Of a stretch of DNA of 46,585 bases, positions 18,538-27,241 are shown piece by piece; the stretch's first letter is position 1; each line of letters starts with the position of its first letter. A program made the position numbers and the translations under genes. The notes under the pieces are model-generated. The model was not told the DNA's origin. It saw only the letters and a list, made by a program, of their open reading frames with translations, and made no database searches. Source of the DNA: Fibrobacter succinogenes (GTDB lineage Bacteria; Fibrobacterota; Fibrobacteria; Fibrobacterales; Fibrobacteraceae); NCBI GenBank assembly GCA_902800815.1, contig CADCGB010000031.1, forward strand, positions 1 to 46,585. The letters run 5' to 3'.

Positions 18538-19962
18538 ATGAATATGAAGAAGATTTCGAAGCTTGGTGTCTGCCTCATCGGCGCACTGGCAATAAGCAGT
18601 TTTGCCCAGGACTATGCGGGTCAGGACCTCAATACGTCCTTCCGTGACAAGCGTATCGACGGGTTTAACTTCTCCGACGCCAAGGCCAAGAAGGGTGTTA
18701 CCGACTTCCAGCGCAGTGCCGGCGAGCAGCCCAACTTCAAGGGCGCACAGCTCCCGGAAGTCTCTTTCCGTAACGCAGTGATTAACGAAGCGAACTTCAA
18801 GGATGCGAACCTGAAGAAGGTGACCATCAGCGGTGCAGACATCCGTAACTCGAACTTCAAGGGCGCAGACATGGAAGAGGCCGACCTCTACCGTGCAACG
18901 CTCCTCGGTAGCCAGTTCCCGAACGTGAACTTCAAGAACGCCCGTCTCGACGCCATGAAGGTGGCTGACCAGACGGACTTCAGCAAGACCGACTTTACCC
19001 AGGCCTCCGTCATGGACGTGGACCTTACCAAGGCCGACCTCAGCAAGGCAAACCTCACGAACGCCAACTTCTCCCGCTCCCTGATGGGCGAAGTCAACCT
19101 CAAGAAGGCAACCATCGTGAAGACCGACTTTACGGCATGTAACCTCATCGCCGCAAACTTCAAGGGCGTCGACCTCATCAACGTGAACTTCTCCAAGGCC
19201 GGTCTTTCCCAGGCCAACTTCAGCGGTGTGGAGTTCCAGAACGTGAACCTGCAGGAAGCTGACCTTTCCCTGACCGAGTTCGATGACGTCGACCTCTCCA
19301 AGACCCAGCTCCAGAAGGCCAAGTTCGCCCAGTCCACCCTGAGCAGCATGACATTCAAGGGCCAGGACCTCTCCGGCGTCGTGTTCGACAAGGGCGCAGT
19401 CAAGAAGAGCAACTTCGACAAGGCCAAGATGAACAAGACCTCTTTCTTCGATACCGAAGTGAGCAAGTGCGAATTCCGCGGAACCGAACTGACCAAGGCA
19501 GTCTTCGACGGTGCATACGTGAAGAAGAACATCTTCGACGGTGCCGACATGGACAAGGCTAACCTCGCCAACTCCACCATCGAGCAGACCGACTTCATCG
19601 GTGCCCAGCTCAACGGTGCAAGCTTCGCCGGTGCCAAGCTCGTCAACGTGCGCTTCACCAACGCCAAGATGAAGAACGTGAAGATCGACGCCGACACCAA
19701 GATGCAGAACGTCGACTTCTCCGGTGCCGACCTGAGCGACGCCAAGATCGAGAAGTTCACCGCCAAGAAGGTGATCTACGATAGCCGCACCAAGTTCCCC
19801 TCCGGTTTCGAACCGCGCCAGTACGGCTTCACCAAGCCGGGCGAAAAGGCTGCCGAAGTCGTGGTGCAGGGCAAGGGCAACAAGAGGTCCTCCGTGAGCG
19901 ACGACGCCATGCCGAAGAAGAAAAAGAAAAAGAAAAGAAGGTCTGACGACGACGACGAGTAG
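18538..19962 (+). CDS. Exported pentapeptide-repeat protein with charged tail
   Basis: A 474-residue protein with a signal peptide (cleavage likely after S-S-F-A, about residue 22). Nearly the whole mature part (about 35-430) consists of five-residue turns of the type A-(N/D)-(F/L)-x-x, e.g. A-N-F-K-D, A-D-L-Y-R, forming a right-handed quadrilateral beta-helix. The C-terminus is a run of seven Lys and two Arg followed by S-D-D-D-D-E. An envelope scaffold or binding role is plausible, but no function can be assigned. The start is supported by AAAGGAA 10 nt upstream, after an A/T-rich promoter region. A strong terminator follows. Being so repetitive, it may vary in length between strains. Confidence 0.9.
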   Translation: MNMKKISKLGVCLIGALAISSFAQDYAGQDLNTSFRDKRIDGFNFSDAKAKKGVTDFQRSAGEQPNFKGAQLPEVSFRNAVINEANFKDANLKKVTISGADIRNSNFKGADMEEADLYRATLLGSQFPNVNFKNARLDAMKVADQTDFSKTDFTQASVMDVDLTKADLSKANLTNANFSRSLMGEVNLKKATIVKTDFTACNLIAANFKGVDLINVNFSKAGLSQANFSGVEFQNVNLQEADLSLTEFDDVDLSKTQLQKAKFAQSTLSSMTFKGQDLSGVVFDKGAVKKSNFDKAKMNKTSFFDTEVSKCEFRGTELTKAVFDGAYVKKNIFDGADMDKANLANSTIEQTDFIGAQLNGASFAGAKLVNVRFTNAKMKNVKIDADTKMQNVDFSGADLSDAKIEKFTAKKVIYDSRTKFPSGFEPRQYGFTKPGEKAAEVVVQGKGNKRSSVSDDAMPKKKKKKKRRSDDDDE

Positions 19963-19990
19963 TCGATAGCCTCTTTACGAGAATTTAAAG

Positions 19991-20009
19991 GCCCCGGTAA
20001 AACCGGGGC
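19991..20009 (+). terminator. Terminator after the pentapeptide-repeat gene
   Basis: Perfect 8-bp G+C stem (19991-19998 with 20002-20009), 3-nt loop, then TTTTT. It is preceded by AAA, so it may also serve the opposite strand. Confidence 0.85.
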
Positions 20010-20064
20010 TTTTTGTTATGCGTGTGTGCTACGTTCATGACGCTCGCGAGATGCGTCGAGCTGC

Positions 20065-21456
20065 TTATTTCTTGTCCATAAGCCAGGAGATGACTTCGGA
20101 GAGGTTGTGGACGCGCACGACCTTCATCCCGTCCAGCACCTCGGGCAAACGGCCGTTCGCCGGCACTATCGCCTCGACCATGCCGAGGCGACGCGCCTCC
20201 TTGAGGCGCTGGTCCAACAGGGACACGCTCCGGACCTCGCCCGACAGACCGAGCTCGCCCACCGCGATGGTCTGGCGGCCCAGCGGGATTCCCAGATGGT
20301 TGCTCGCGATGGCAAGAGCGAGCGCGAGGTCCGAGGACGCATCGGATACCTTGATCCCGCCGGCAATGCTCGCAAATACATCGGAGGCGCCGATACTCAC
20401 CCCGCCGAACTTTTCCAGCAGGGCAAGGATTATGGTGAGCCGTTTGGGGTCGATACCCGCGGCGACACGCTGAGGAACGGCGAACCCCGTCTGGTTCACG
20501 AGCGCCTGCGTCTCGAATAGCATCGCACGAGAACCCTCGAGCGCACAGCACACCACGCTCCCGGGTGTCGGCGGCGAGTTCTCCTGCAAGAACACCTTAC
20601 TCGGATTTTCGACCGGCATGAGCCCGTGACTCGTCATCTCGAACACGCCTATCTCGTCTGTCGCGCCGAAGCGGTTCTTGATGGTGCGAAGCAGGCGGTA
20701 CTGGTGATTGCGGTCGCCCTCGAAGTACACGACTGTATCGACCATGTGTTCCAGGATGCGCGGGCCAGCAATCTGGCCGTCCTTCGTGACATGCCCGATC
20801 ATTATGGTGATGCAGCCCGTGTTCTTCGCGAATACCATGAGGTCGAGCGCGCATTCCCGCAGTTGCGTGGCACTCCCGGGCGTGCCCGAGAGGTCCGCCT
20901 TGTAGACCGTCTGGATGGAGTCGATGACCAGCACCTGCGGCTTGATTCCTTTCGCCTGCTCGAGAATCTTCTCGAGGCTCGTCTCGCACAGGAGGAGCAT
21001 GTCGCTGCCCGATACGTTCAGGCGCTCGCTCCGGAGCTTTACCTGGCAGGCGCTCTCCTCGCCCGACACGTACAGGCACTTGACGCCGGCGGCTGTCATC
21101 GTGGCGAGCGTTGTAAGCACGAGCGTAGACTTGCCGATACCCGGATCGCCACCGATGAGCACCAGGGAACCTGGTGCAAGCCCGCCACCCAGCACGCGGT
21201 CAAATTCCGTATTGGCGGTGCTCAGCCGCCGCGTGTCCTCGGTCGCGACATCCTTGAGCGTAACCACCTGATGGACAGGCCCTCCGAGCCCGCGCGTTGC
21301 GCGAGGGCCATCGATAACTTCTACCGCATGTTCCTTGAGCGTATTCCACGCCCCGCAGAACGGGCACTTGCCCACCCACTTGGGCGTAGTGTTGCCGCAT
21401 TCCGTACACAGGAACTCAATCTCTTTTTTTGACTTGGACTTATTTGGTGCTACCAT
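20065..21456 (-). CDS. radA: DNA repair protein RadA (branch-migration ATPase)
   Basis: RecA-like hexameric helicase that drives branch migration of recombination intermediates. The 463-residue protein has the N-terminal zinc finger C-T-E-C-G ... C-P-F-C, the Walker A motif G-G-D-P-G-I-G-K-S-T, the RadA-specific K-N-R-F-G motif, and a C-terminal Lon-protease-like domain (D-V-F-A-S-I-A-G-G-I-K-V ... D-L-A-L-A-L-A ... G-E-L-G-L-S-G-E-V-R). The start is ATG 21456; ten further upstream codons are open but family-unlike. TATATT lies 7 nt before the ATG and there is no Shine-Dalgarno. Confidence 0.96.
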   Translation of the reverse strand: MVAPNKSKSKKEIEFLCTECGNTTPKWVGKCPFCGAWNTLKEHAVEVIDGPRATRGLGGPVHQVVTLKDVATEDTRRLSTANTEFDRVLGGGLAPGSLVLIGGDPGIGKSTLVLTTLATMTAAGVKCLYVSGEESACQVKLRSERLNVSGSDMLLLCETSLEKILEQAKGIKPQVLVIDSIQTVYKADLSGTPGSATQLRECALDLMVFAKNTGCITIMIGHVTKDGQIAGPRILEHMVDTVVYFEGDRNHQYRLLRTIKNRFGATDEIGVFEMTSHGLMPVENPSKVFLQENSPPTPGSVVCCALEGSRAMLFETQALVNQTGFAVPQRVAAGIDPKRLTIILALLEKFGGVSIGASDVFASIAGGIKVSDASSDLALALAIASNHLGIPLGRQTIAVGELGLSGEVRSVSLLDQRLKEARRLGMVEAIVPANGRLPEVLDGMKVVRVHNLSEVISWLMDKK

Positions 21457-21469
21457 GTGCACTAATATA
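21457..21469 (-). promoter_or_regulatory. TATATT box 7 nt before radA
   Basis: Minus-strand TATATT (21469-21464), seven bases, then ATG. This is the clearest leaderless-type promoter in the window. Confidence 0.5.
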
Positions 21470-21474
21470 ATAAA

Positions 21475-21501
21475 TGCGAGCGACAAAATGTGTCACTCGC
21501 A
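21475..21501 (-). terminator. Hairpin between the dCMP deaminase gene and radA
   Basis: Arms 21475-21485 and 21491-21501 pair with one mismatch; T-rich sequence follows on the minus strand. It would end the dCMP deaminase transcript and overlaps the upstream part of the radA promoter. Confidence 0.55.
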
Positions 21502-21564
21502 CAAATAATGCACAAAAAAGCAGTAAATTTTACAAAGGAGCCCCACCCGGAGCAGGGCATAGCA

Positions 21565-22125
21565 CTACTTTGCGGGCTTCGAGACCACCGGACGGATGCG
21601 CTTGCCGCAGAGCGTCACCACGATATGCGCCTGCGCAAACATGTAGTAGGCGGTGTCGCGGCTGTTGTTGAGGGTCGATTTTGGGTCGTAGTCATCCTTG
21701 GTCACGAACACCTCGGAAACACCCGAAAGGCTCACGTCCAGGGCGCAGCGTTCGCACGGGAACCCGATTACGTACAGCTTGGAACCCGCAGGGACCTTGC
21801 CGCGCGCATAATGGAGCGCGTTGATTTCGGCATGCACCATGAAGGGGTACTTGTTCGCCTCGAACTCGTGGTGGCTAATGAGTTCACCCGTGTCGGCATC
21901 GAGCAGGTCGTAGGCAAGTTTCTGCTTTTCGCGCGTGTAGGGCACGGTCTCGTCGTCGAAACCCGCCGGAGCGCCATTATAGCCGGTACTGATCACGCGG
22001 CCCTCGGCGCTCACGAGCACCGCTCCCATCTGGGTATTCTGGTCCTTACTGAGGCGCGCCTGCGCCACCATCATCTGGGTATAGACTTCATCGCGAAGCT
22101 TTGTACGTGTAGAATTGTTGTTCAT
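21565..22125 (-). CDS. dCMP deaminase family protein
   Basis: Zinc-dependent deaminase, probably converting dCMP to dUMP for dTTP synthesis. The 186-residue protein has the zinc ligands H-A-E-I-N-A-L and P-C-E-R-C, with the catalytic Glu between. The long stretch between N-G-A-P-A-G-F-D-D and H-A-E (including G-E-L-I-S-H-H-E) is typical of dCMP deaminases rather than tRNA or riboflavin deaminases. The start is ATG 22125, six codons inside the open frame, with TATATT 7 nt upstream. It is divergent from the acyltransferase gene. Confidence 0.92.
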   Translation of the reverse strand: MNNNSTRTKLRDEVYTQMMVAQARLSKDQNTQMGAVLVSAEGRVISTGYNGAPAGFDDETVPYTREKQKLAYDLLDADTGELISHHEFEANKYPFMVHAEINALHYARGKVPAGSKLYVIGFPCERCALDVSLSGVSEVFVTKDDYDPKSTLNNSRDTAYYMFAQAHIVVTLCGKRIRPVVSKPAK

Positions 22126-22138
22126 ATACAGAAATATA
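22126..22138 (-). promoter_or_regulatory. TATATT box 7 nt before the dCMP deaminase gene
   Basis: Minus-strand TATATT (22138-22133) then seven bases then ATG; same spacing as radA. Confidence 0.5.
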
Positions 22139-22205
22139 GTCATTATGCTCCGTTTAGGTATTTTACAATGTCAAAGTGCGGCAGATTTCCTATTATTGCC
22201 TTGAA

Positions 22206-23354
22206 ATGACAAACGAACCTATCCAGACCGACAAGTTCCTGACCGTCGACGACACCCGCGTAATGAAGGCTGTCGCCATCACGCTCATGCTGATGCACCA
22301 CCTGTGGTGTTTCAGTACCCGCACGGCAGGCGAGCCCCTCGAATACCTGTTCACGATCTTCGGAATTCCCTCCACCATCTACTTCGGGTTCTTCGGCAAG
22401 ATCTGCGTCCCGATGTTCTTCTTTTTCGGCGGGTACGGCACCTACCTGAGCCAATTCGGCAAAAAGTACGACATGGTCGGCAAGCTCAAGAAGCTCTATT
22501 TTGCCTACTGGAAGGTATTCCTGATATTCATCCCCATCGGCTTCCTATTCTTCTCGACTCAGGAAGCCTACTGCCAGGACGCATTTATCTACACCAGGTT
22601 CGCGAATTTCTCCCTCAAGGAACTCGTCTCTAACTTCATCGGCTTCACCTCGACCTACAACAGGGAATGGTGGTTCCTCATCAGCTACGCATTCGCACTC
22701 CTCACCTTCCCGCTCATCCGCGCCATCATCGACAAGTTCTCCACCCGCATAAACATCTTCCTCGCCATAGTCGTCACCATCCTCATGACGAACATCTTCC
22801 CGGGTGTCATCAAGAACCAGACCCTCGGTGTGCTCGGCACGAACATGCTCTACATCAAGGTGTTCTGCCAGACGGCCCCCTACGCCGCCTGCTTCTGGAT
22901 GGGCGCGATTGTCGCAAGGAACGGGATTCTCGACCGCCTGAGCGATTCCATGAAAAAGAACGGCATACTGAACCCCATTGCCGACATCGGCATCTGGATG
23001 GCCGTGATTTTCCTGCGCCAGAGCGAAATCGGCGACAAGTTCGACATCTTCTTTATCCCCGCCCTGACGGTAGCAACCATCGACATCGTGAGGCGAATCA
23101 GGCTGCTACGCAGCGGTCTCGTGCAGCTCGGCAAGCAGAGCACGAACATGTGGCTTATCCACACGTTCTTCTGCTACTATTTCGGGGTCATGTCCAAAGT
23201 GGTCACGACCCCGAGATACGCGATTCTCTCGCTAATTCTATTGATTGCGCTTTCGTTCGTGGCAGGTACGCTTGTCGACCTGTTCTGGAAGGCGGTTGGA
23301 CTGGGCTATACTAAGCTTCGACTGGTCCGGAAGAACCCCGACCAGAGTAACTAG
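22206..23354 (+). CDS. Acyltransferase 3 family membrane protein
   Basis: A 382-residue integral membrane protein of the acyltransferase-3 family, which O-acylates sugars in surface polysaccharides or other envelope molecules. Early motifs fit: R-V-M-K-A-V-A-I-T-L-M-L-M-H-H, with the conserved His pair in the first helix, and the P-M-F-F-F-F-G-G-Y segment. About ten hydrophobic helices follow. The C-terminal helix ends in a basic tail. ATG 22206 is chosen because it precedes the first helix and a TATTAT box lies 9 nt upstream. Its TAG stop and that of the convergent SDR gene share a CTAG. The acceptor molecule is unknown. Confidence 0.82.
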   Translation: MTNEPIQTDKFLTVDDTRVMKAVAITLMLMHHLWCFSTRTAGEPLEYLFTIFGIPSTIYFGFFGKICVPMFFFFGGYGTYLSQFGKKYDMVGKLKKLYFAYWKVFLIFIPIGFLFFSTQEAYCQDAFIYTRFANFSLKELVSNFIGFTSTYNREWWFLISYAFALLTFPLIRAIIDKFSTRINIFLAIVVTILMTNIFPGVIKNQTLGVLGTNMLYIKVFCQTAPYAACFWMGAIVARNGILDRLSDSMKKNGILNPIADIGIWMAVIFLRQSEIGDKFDIFFIPALTVATIDIVRRIRLLRSGLVQLGKQSTNMWLIHTFFCYYFGVMSKVVTTPRYAILSLILLIALSFVAGTLVDLFWKAVGLGYTKLRLVRKNPDQSN

Positions 23355-24101
23355 GCCTCTACCGACTTGCCCTTCTCGACGGCGTCGGCGAGGGTCATAC
23401 CCGTAAATTCCTGGGCGCTGAACCAGCGGCCGCTCTTCTTGTCGTCGAGCATCACGGAGACCATCGAGCCCGGGATAACGGTTTCGGGAGCGTTGGGGGC
23501 GTTCGGGCCACCGAGATCAGTGCGGAGCCAACCCGGGTCCATCACGTTCATCATCACGTCGGTGCCGTTCAGCTTGCAGGCGAAATCCTTCACGAACTTG
23601 GTGAGGGCGGCCTTCGCGCAGGCGTAACCCATCAGTTCCGGCTCGTTCGCGATACCGCTCGTGGTGAGCTGCATGCGGCCAAAACCGCGCGCGATCATGC
23701 CCGGCAAGAAGTGGTAAGCAATCTTGATGGGGGCAAAGAAGTTCACGGCCATCGCGTGGTGGAAATCGTCCATCGTGTTGGTCAGGTAGTCAGTGAAGTA
23801 GTGGCTCATGAGGCCCGCGTTGTTGAACACGAGGTCCACCTGCACGCCCCAGCTGTCGATTTCTGCGAGGGCGGCATCGATTTCGGCTTCGTTTTTCGGC
23901 TTCGTTTTCAAGATTGCAGCCCACGGCACGCACCTCGACACCGTACTGCTTGAGTTCGGCAATCACGGATTCGGCATGCGCCTTGTCGCGGCCCTGCAAG
24001 ATGATGTTTGCACCGAGCTTAGCCATCTCGATAGCGGTAAGACGGCCCACACCACGGCAGCCGCCGGTAATCAAGGTCCATTTGCCCTTCACGTCGATCA
24101 T
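23351..24101 (-). pseudogene. Short-chain dehydrogenase/reductase broken by a 13-bp tandem duplication
   Basis: The N-terminal part (from ATG 24101) reads M-I-D-V-K-G-K-W-T-L-I-T-G-G-C-R-G-V-G, the NAD(P) site of a short-chain dehydrogenase, and proceeds to N-L-E-N-E-A-E. There the frame is lost, because AACGAAGCCGAAA is present twice in a row (23881-23893 and 23894-23906). Deleting one copy joins it to the second frame, I-D-A-A-L-A-E-I-D ... V-F-N-N-A-G ... Y-A-C-A-K ... D-P-G-W-L-R-T-D-L, giving an SDR of about 245 residues. The Y-x-x-x-K pair is present; the usual Ser is replaced or shifted within L-T-T-S-G. Sequence drift after the lesion is not obvious, so the break looks recent or reversible. 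Substrate unknown. Confidence 0.88.
23881..23906. repeat. 13-bp tandem duplication inside the SDR gene
   Basis: Two exact adjacent copies of TTTCGGCTTCGTT (plus strand). The unit is not a multiple of three and shifts the reading frame. Confidence 0.95.
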
Positions 24102-24224
24102 TTTCAATCCCTTTACTTTTTGACGGCGGATCAGCCCGCTGCCATTTTCTGCAACTAAAAATAGCCTCCCCACGCCCCAAAAGGAACGGGGGAACAACGA
24201 TTTTGTGTATACAGGGGTAAATAA

Positions 24225-24291
24225 AAAGCCCCTGCCGGGGTGACAGGGGCTAATTTGTAGGCGCTTGACCCGAGATCCTCACGCTTACAAA
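24225..24291 (-). ncRNA. Candidate small structured RNA with terminator
   Basis: The 338-bp gap between the SDR gene and topB has no ORF of its own, yet contains a strong minus-strand terminator (stem 24227-24234 / 24244-24251, then TTTTTAT). Just before it on the same strand is a second hairpin whose arms TTTGTA...TACAAA, GCG...CGC and TGA...TCA enclose a short purine-rich loop (24255-24291). TATATT-like sequence precedes it at 24290-24303. Together this looks like a short transcript of about 60-70 nt. It matches no RNA family I recognise. The rest of the gap (24300-24424) shows nothing I can name. Confidence 0.35.
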
Positions 24292-24424
24292 TATAATTTT
24301 AGCATTTTTTTTCGCTAAGTGGTTGTAAAATCTTACTTTACACGAAAATTTGTTCTCGCGGTGTTCCCTGCACGTTCATTGCCGACTGACACCTGATGGT
24401 AACAGCGCGGGCACTTGCAGATGC

Positions 24425-24439
24425 TATATTTCTACCGGA
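24425..24439 (+). promoter_or_regulatory. TATATT box 9 nt before topB
   Basis: TATATT at 24425-24430, nine bases, then the ATG at 24440. Confidence 0.45.
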
Positions 24440-27172
24440 ATGATTCTCCTCGTCGCCGAAAAACCATCTGTGGCAAACCAGCACTACCGCCCGATGCTCG
24501 AACGCATCGAGGGCGAGAAGTTCACGCAGGGCGACGGTTGCCTTATCGGCAAGAACCACTGCATTACCTGGTGCGTTGGTCACCTGATTACGCTTGCGCC
24601 GCTTGACGCCTACCCCGGCTATGAAGGCGGCTGGCGGCTTTCGAACCTGCCGCTTTTGCCCGAGAAGTTCCGCCTGATGGAAATCGAGAGCACCCGAAAG
24701 CAGCTCGCGGTGGTGCGCCAGATGATGGAGCAGGCCGACGTGCTCGTGAACGGCGCGGATGCCGGCCGCGAGGGTAACCTGATTTTCGATTTGGTGCTCG
24801 ACTTCACGCCATCATTCAAGCAGAAGACCATCAAGCGCCTGTGGGTGAACAGCTACGTGGCGAAGGATTTGGACAAGGCGTGGAAGAACCTGGAAGACGC
24901 TACGCAGCGCGTAAACCTGAGCTACGCCGCCCGCCTTAGGCAACGTGCCGACTGGATGGTGGGCCTCAATGCGACGCGTGCCTACACTCTCACGGCGGGC
25001 CGCGGGAAGATGATTTCGGTAGGGCGCGTTCAGACCCCGACACTCAACCTGGTCGTGGAACGCGATACCATCGTGGAGCAGTTCAAGGAACTGTACTACT
25101 ACAGCGTCGTCGGAACCTGGAAAGGCTACCAGGCACAGTACCTATCAGAAGATAAGGTCGCCGTCTTCGAGAAAGAGGCGGAGGCGAACGCGGTCGTAGA
25201 GCGCTGCAAGCCGCCCACACCGGCGACCATCGCGAAAATCGACACCCAGCAGAAGAAGCAGTTCCCGCAAAAGCCCTTCGACCTCACAGAACTGCAGAAA
25301 GAAGGCAATAAACGTTTCAAGTTCAGCGCCCAGCAGGTGCTGGACTGCGCACAAAACCTCTACGAAAAGAAACTCCTCACCTACCCGCGTACCGACTCGC
25401 AGTACCTGCCCGACACCATGAAGCAGGAGGCCTACGCGCTCGCCCAGAGGCTTGCCAGCCCCGAACAGAAGGGCGTGATGCGCAGCGAAAGCGAGAACTT
25501 CGTCTTCATCAACTCGAGCAAGGTGACCGACCACTTCGCCATCATCCCGACCGGAGAAACCCCGAACGGACTGCCCGAAATGGAGCAGAAGATTTACGAT
25601 TTGGCGAAGGAGCGCTTTGTGCAGGCATGGCTGAAGCCGTACGTATGGAGCGAGATGGAAGTCATCCTGAATGCGCAGGGAGGCGGTTCGGCAGGCTCAC
25701 CGACCTTGGACATTTTCCGATTGAAACTGAAGCGCAACGAGGACTTGGGATTCCGCGCGCTCGTGAAGGAAGAAAAAAAGAAATCGTCGAAAAAGAAGGG
25801 AGATTCCGGCGATGCCGAGGCCGCCGAGGGCAAAAGCGACAGCGACGAAATCACGAACCTGGTCGAAGCGTTCCCAGAATGGAACGTGGGCGACACCTCC
25901 CCCTTCGACAGTGTGGAACTGCAGAAAAAGAAGAAGAGCAAGCCCAAGTACTACACCGAGGCGACGCTCCTTGCCGCGATGAAGACGGCCGGCAAGCAAA
26001 TCGAGAACGAAGAACTCGCCGAAGCCATGAAGGACCGCGGGCTCGGAACCCCGGCCACGCAGGCGGGCATCATCGAGACGCTCAAGAAGCGCGGGTTCAT
26101 CGAGGCACAGAAGAATTACCTGGTCAGTACCGCCCGCGGGCGCGAAGTCATCGCACTGATGGACGAGAAGGTGAAATCGCCCGAAATGACCGGCGAATGG
26201 GAATACAAGCTCTCGCAGGTCGAAAAGGGCACCCTTTCGCCGGTGGAATTCCGTGACGGAATCGTGGAGTATGTCAAGCAACTTTTCGCAGACTTGCATG
26301 CCCGCTATGCCTGCCAGTTCGAGCGCGAGACCGTTGCCGAAAAGTTAAACTGCCCCAAGTGCGGTGGCGCGCTCGATGTAGCCCCGTGGGGCTACGTGTG
26401 CCCCAATGCGGAATGTGGCTTCAGGTTCGGGCACACCGTGGCAGGCAAGATGCTCGCCCATTCCGAAGTCAAGGCACTCCTCGCCGGCGAAACCATCGGC
26501 CCGCTTTCCGGATTCAAGAGCAAGAAGGGCAGTGAATTCTCGGCCAAGCTTACGCTCGACAAGGATTTCAATATCAATTTCGCCTTCGAGAGCGACGGCA
26601 AGTTCCACGGGCAAAAGACGGATTACAAGTGCCCGCTGTGCGGCAGCCTACTCGAAGAAAACAAAAATGCAATCTTTTGTACAGGAGATTCCGGCGAGCC
26701 CTGCAGCTTTACCCTCTTCAAGACAATCGCAGGCCACGCGCTCACCGCGAAGGAAATCAGCGCTCTGTTCACGAACGGCCACACGCCGCTCATTCAAGGC
26801 TTCAAAAGCAAGAAGGGCACCGAATTCGCGGCCGCCCTCAAGTGGGGCGAAGGCTCCGACAAGGGCCGCGCCGTATTCGAATTCCAGCACAGGGACCTCC
26901 CCTGCCCCGTATGCGGCGAACAGCTGCGCTTCCACGCCGGCACCAACCCACAAGAAGGCGCCTACGTGTGCCCGCAATGCAATTACGGCATCCCGCAGGT
27001 GTTCTACCAGCGCAAATTCACCGACGAAGAAGTCGAAAAACTGCTAAAAGAGAAGGCCACTCCCGTCCTCGAGCCGTTCAAGAAGAACGAGACTACCTTC
27101 CGGGCAGCACTCGAACTGCGCGAAGGCGGCAAGATTGCCTTCAACAAGCTCACCGTCGAAGTCATCAAGTAA
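24440..27172 (+). CDS. topB: DNA topoisomerase III (type IA)
   Basis: A 910-residue type IA topoisomerase that decatenates and relaxes DNA through single-strand passage. The TOPRIM domain starts at once (L-V-A-E-K-P-S-V-A, residues 3-11) and contains G-A-D-A-G-R-E-G-N-L-I-F-D. The active-site Tyr315 is in L-T-Y-P-R-T-D-S-Q-Y-L, and R-G-L-G-T-P-A-T marks the core end. A Lys-rich then acidic insertion (about 448-480) interrupts the core. The C-terminus has a zinc finger (C-P-K-C-G-G ... C-P-N-A-E-C-G, about 635-660) and three related topoisomerase C-terminal repeats with the pattern G-F-K-S-K-K-G-x-E-F-x-A-x-L, two more Cys pairs among them. The ATG is preferred over the upstream open codons because TOPRIM begins directly after it. 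Confidence 0.95.
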   Translation: MILLVAEKPSVANQHYRPMLERIEGEKFTQGDGCLIGKNHCITWCVGHLITLAPLDAYPGYEGGWRLSNLPLLPEKFRLMEIESTRKQLAVVRQMMEQADVLVNGADAGREGNLIFDLVLDFTPSFKQKTIKRLWVNSYVAKDLDKAWKNLEDATQRVNLSYAARLRQRADWMVGLNATRAYTLTAGRGKMISVGRVQTPTLNLVVERDTIVEQFKELYYYSVVGTWKGYQAQYLSEDKVAVFEKEAEANAVVERCKPPTPATIAKIDTQQKKQFPQKPFDLTELQKEGNKRFKFSAQQVLDCAQNLYEKKLLTYPRTDSQYLPDTMKQEAYALAQRLASPEQKGVMRSESENFVFINSSKVTDHFAIIPTGETPNGLPEMEQKIYDLAKERFVQAWLKPYVWSEMEVILNAQGGGSAGSPTLDIFRLKLKRNEDLGFRALVKEEKKKSSKKKGDSGDAEAAEGKSDSDEITNLVEAFPEWNVGDTSPFDSVELQKKKKSKPKYYTEATLLAAMKTAGKQIENEELAEAMKDRGLGTPATQAGIIETLKKRGFIEAQKNYLVSTARGREVIALMDEKVKSPEMTGEWEYKLSQVEKGTLSPVEFRDGIVEYVKQLFADLHARYACQFERETVAEKLNCPKCGGALDVAPWGYVCPNAECGFRFGHTVAGKMLAHSEVKALLAGETIGPLSGFKSKKGSEFSAKLTLDKDFNINFAFESDGKFHGQKTDYKCPLCGSLLEENKNAIFCTGDSGEPCSFTLFKTIAGHALTAKEISALFTNGHTPLIQGFKSKKGTEFAAALKWGEGSDKGRAVFEFQHRDLPCPVCGEQLRFHAGTNPQEGAYVCPQCNYGIPQVFYQRKFTDEEVEKLLKEKATPVLEPFKKNETTFRAALELREGGKIAFNKLTVEVIK

Positions 27173-27193
27173 TTGCTATCATGCCCATACGCA

Positions 27194-27218
27194 AAAACCG
27201 GTCCAAAAGGCCGGTTTT
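27194..27218. terminator. Bidirectional terminator between topB and the FISUMP-esterase gene
   Basis: AAAACCGG (27194-27201) pairs with CCGGTTTT (27211-27218), extended by CC/GG. A and T tracts on both sides suit two convergent genes. Confidence 0.8.
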
Positions 27219-27241
27219 ATTTTTCATGTGTCAAATTCTAC

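Noticed and set aside
24440..27172. Topoisomerase III as a sign of a conjugative element or plasmid
   Set aside because: No relaxase, mobilisation, integrase or partition genes are nearby; neighbours are ordinary chromosomal genes.
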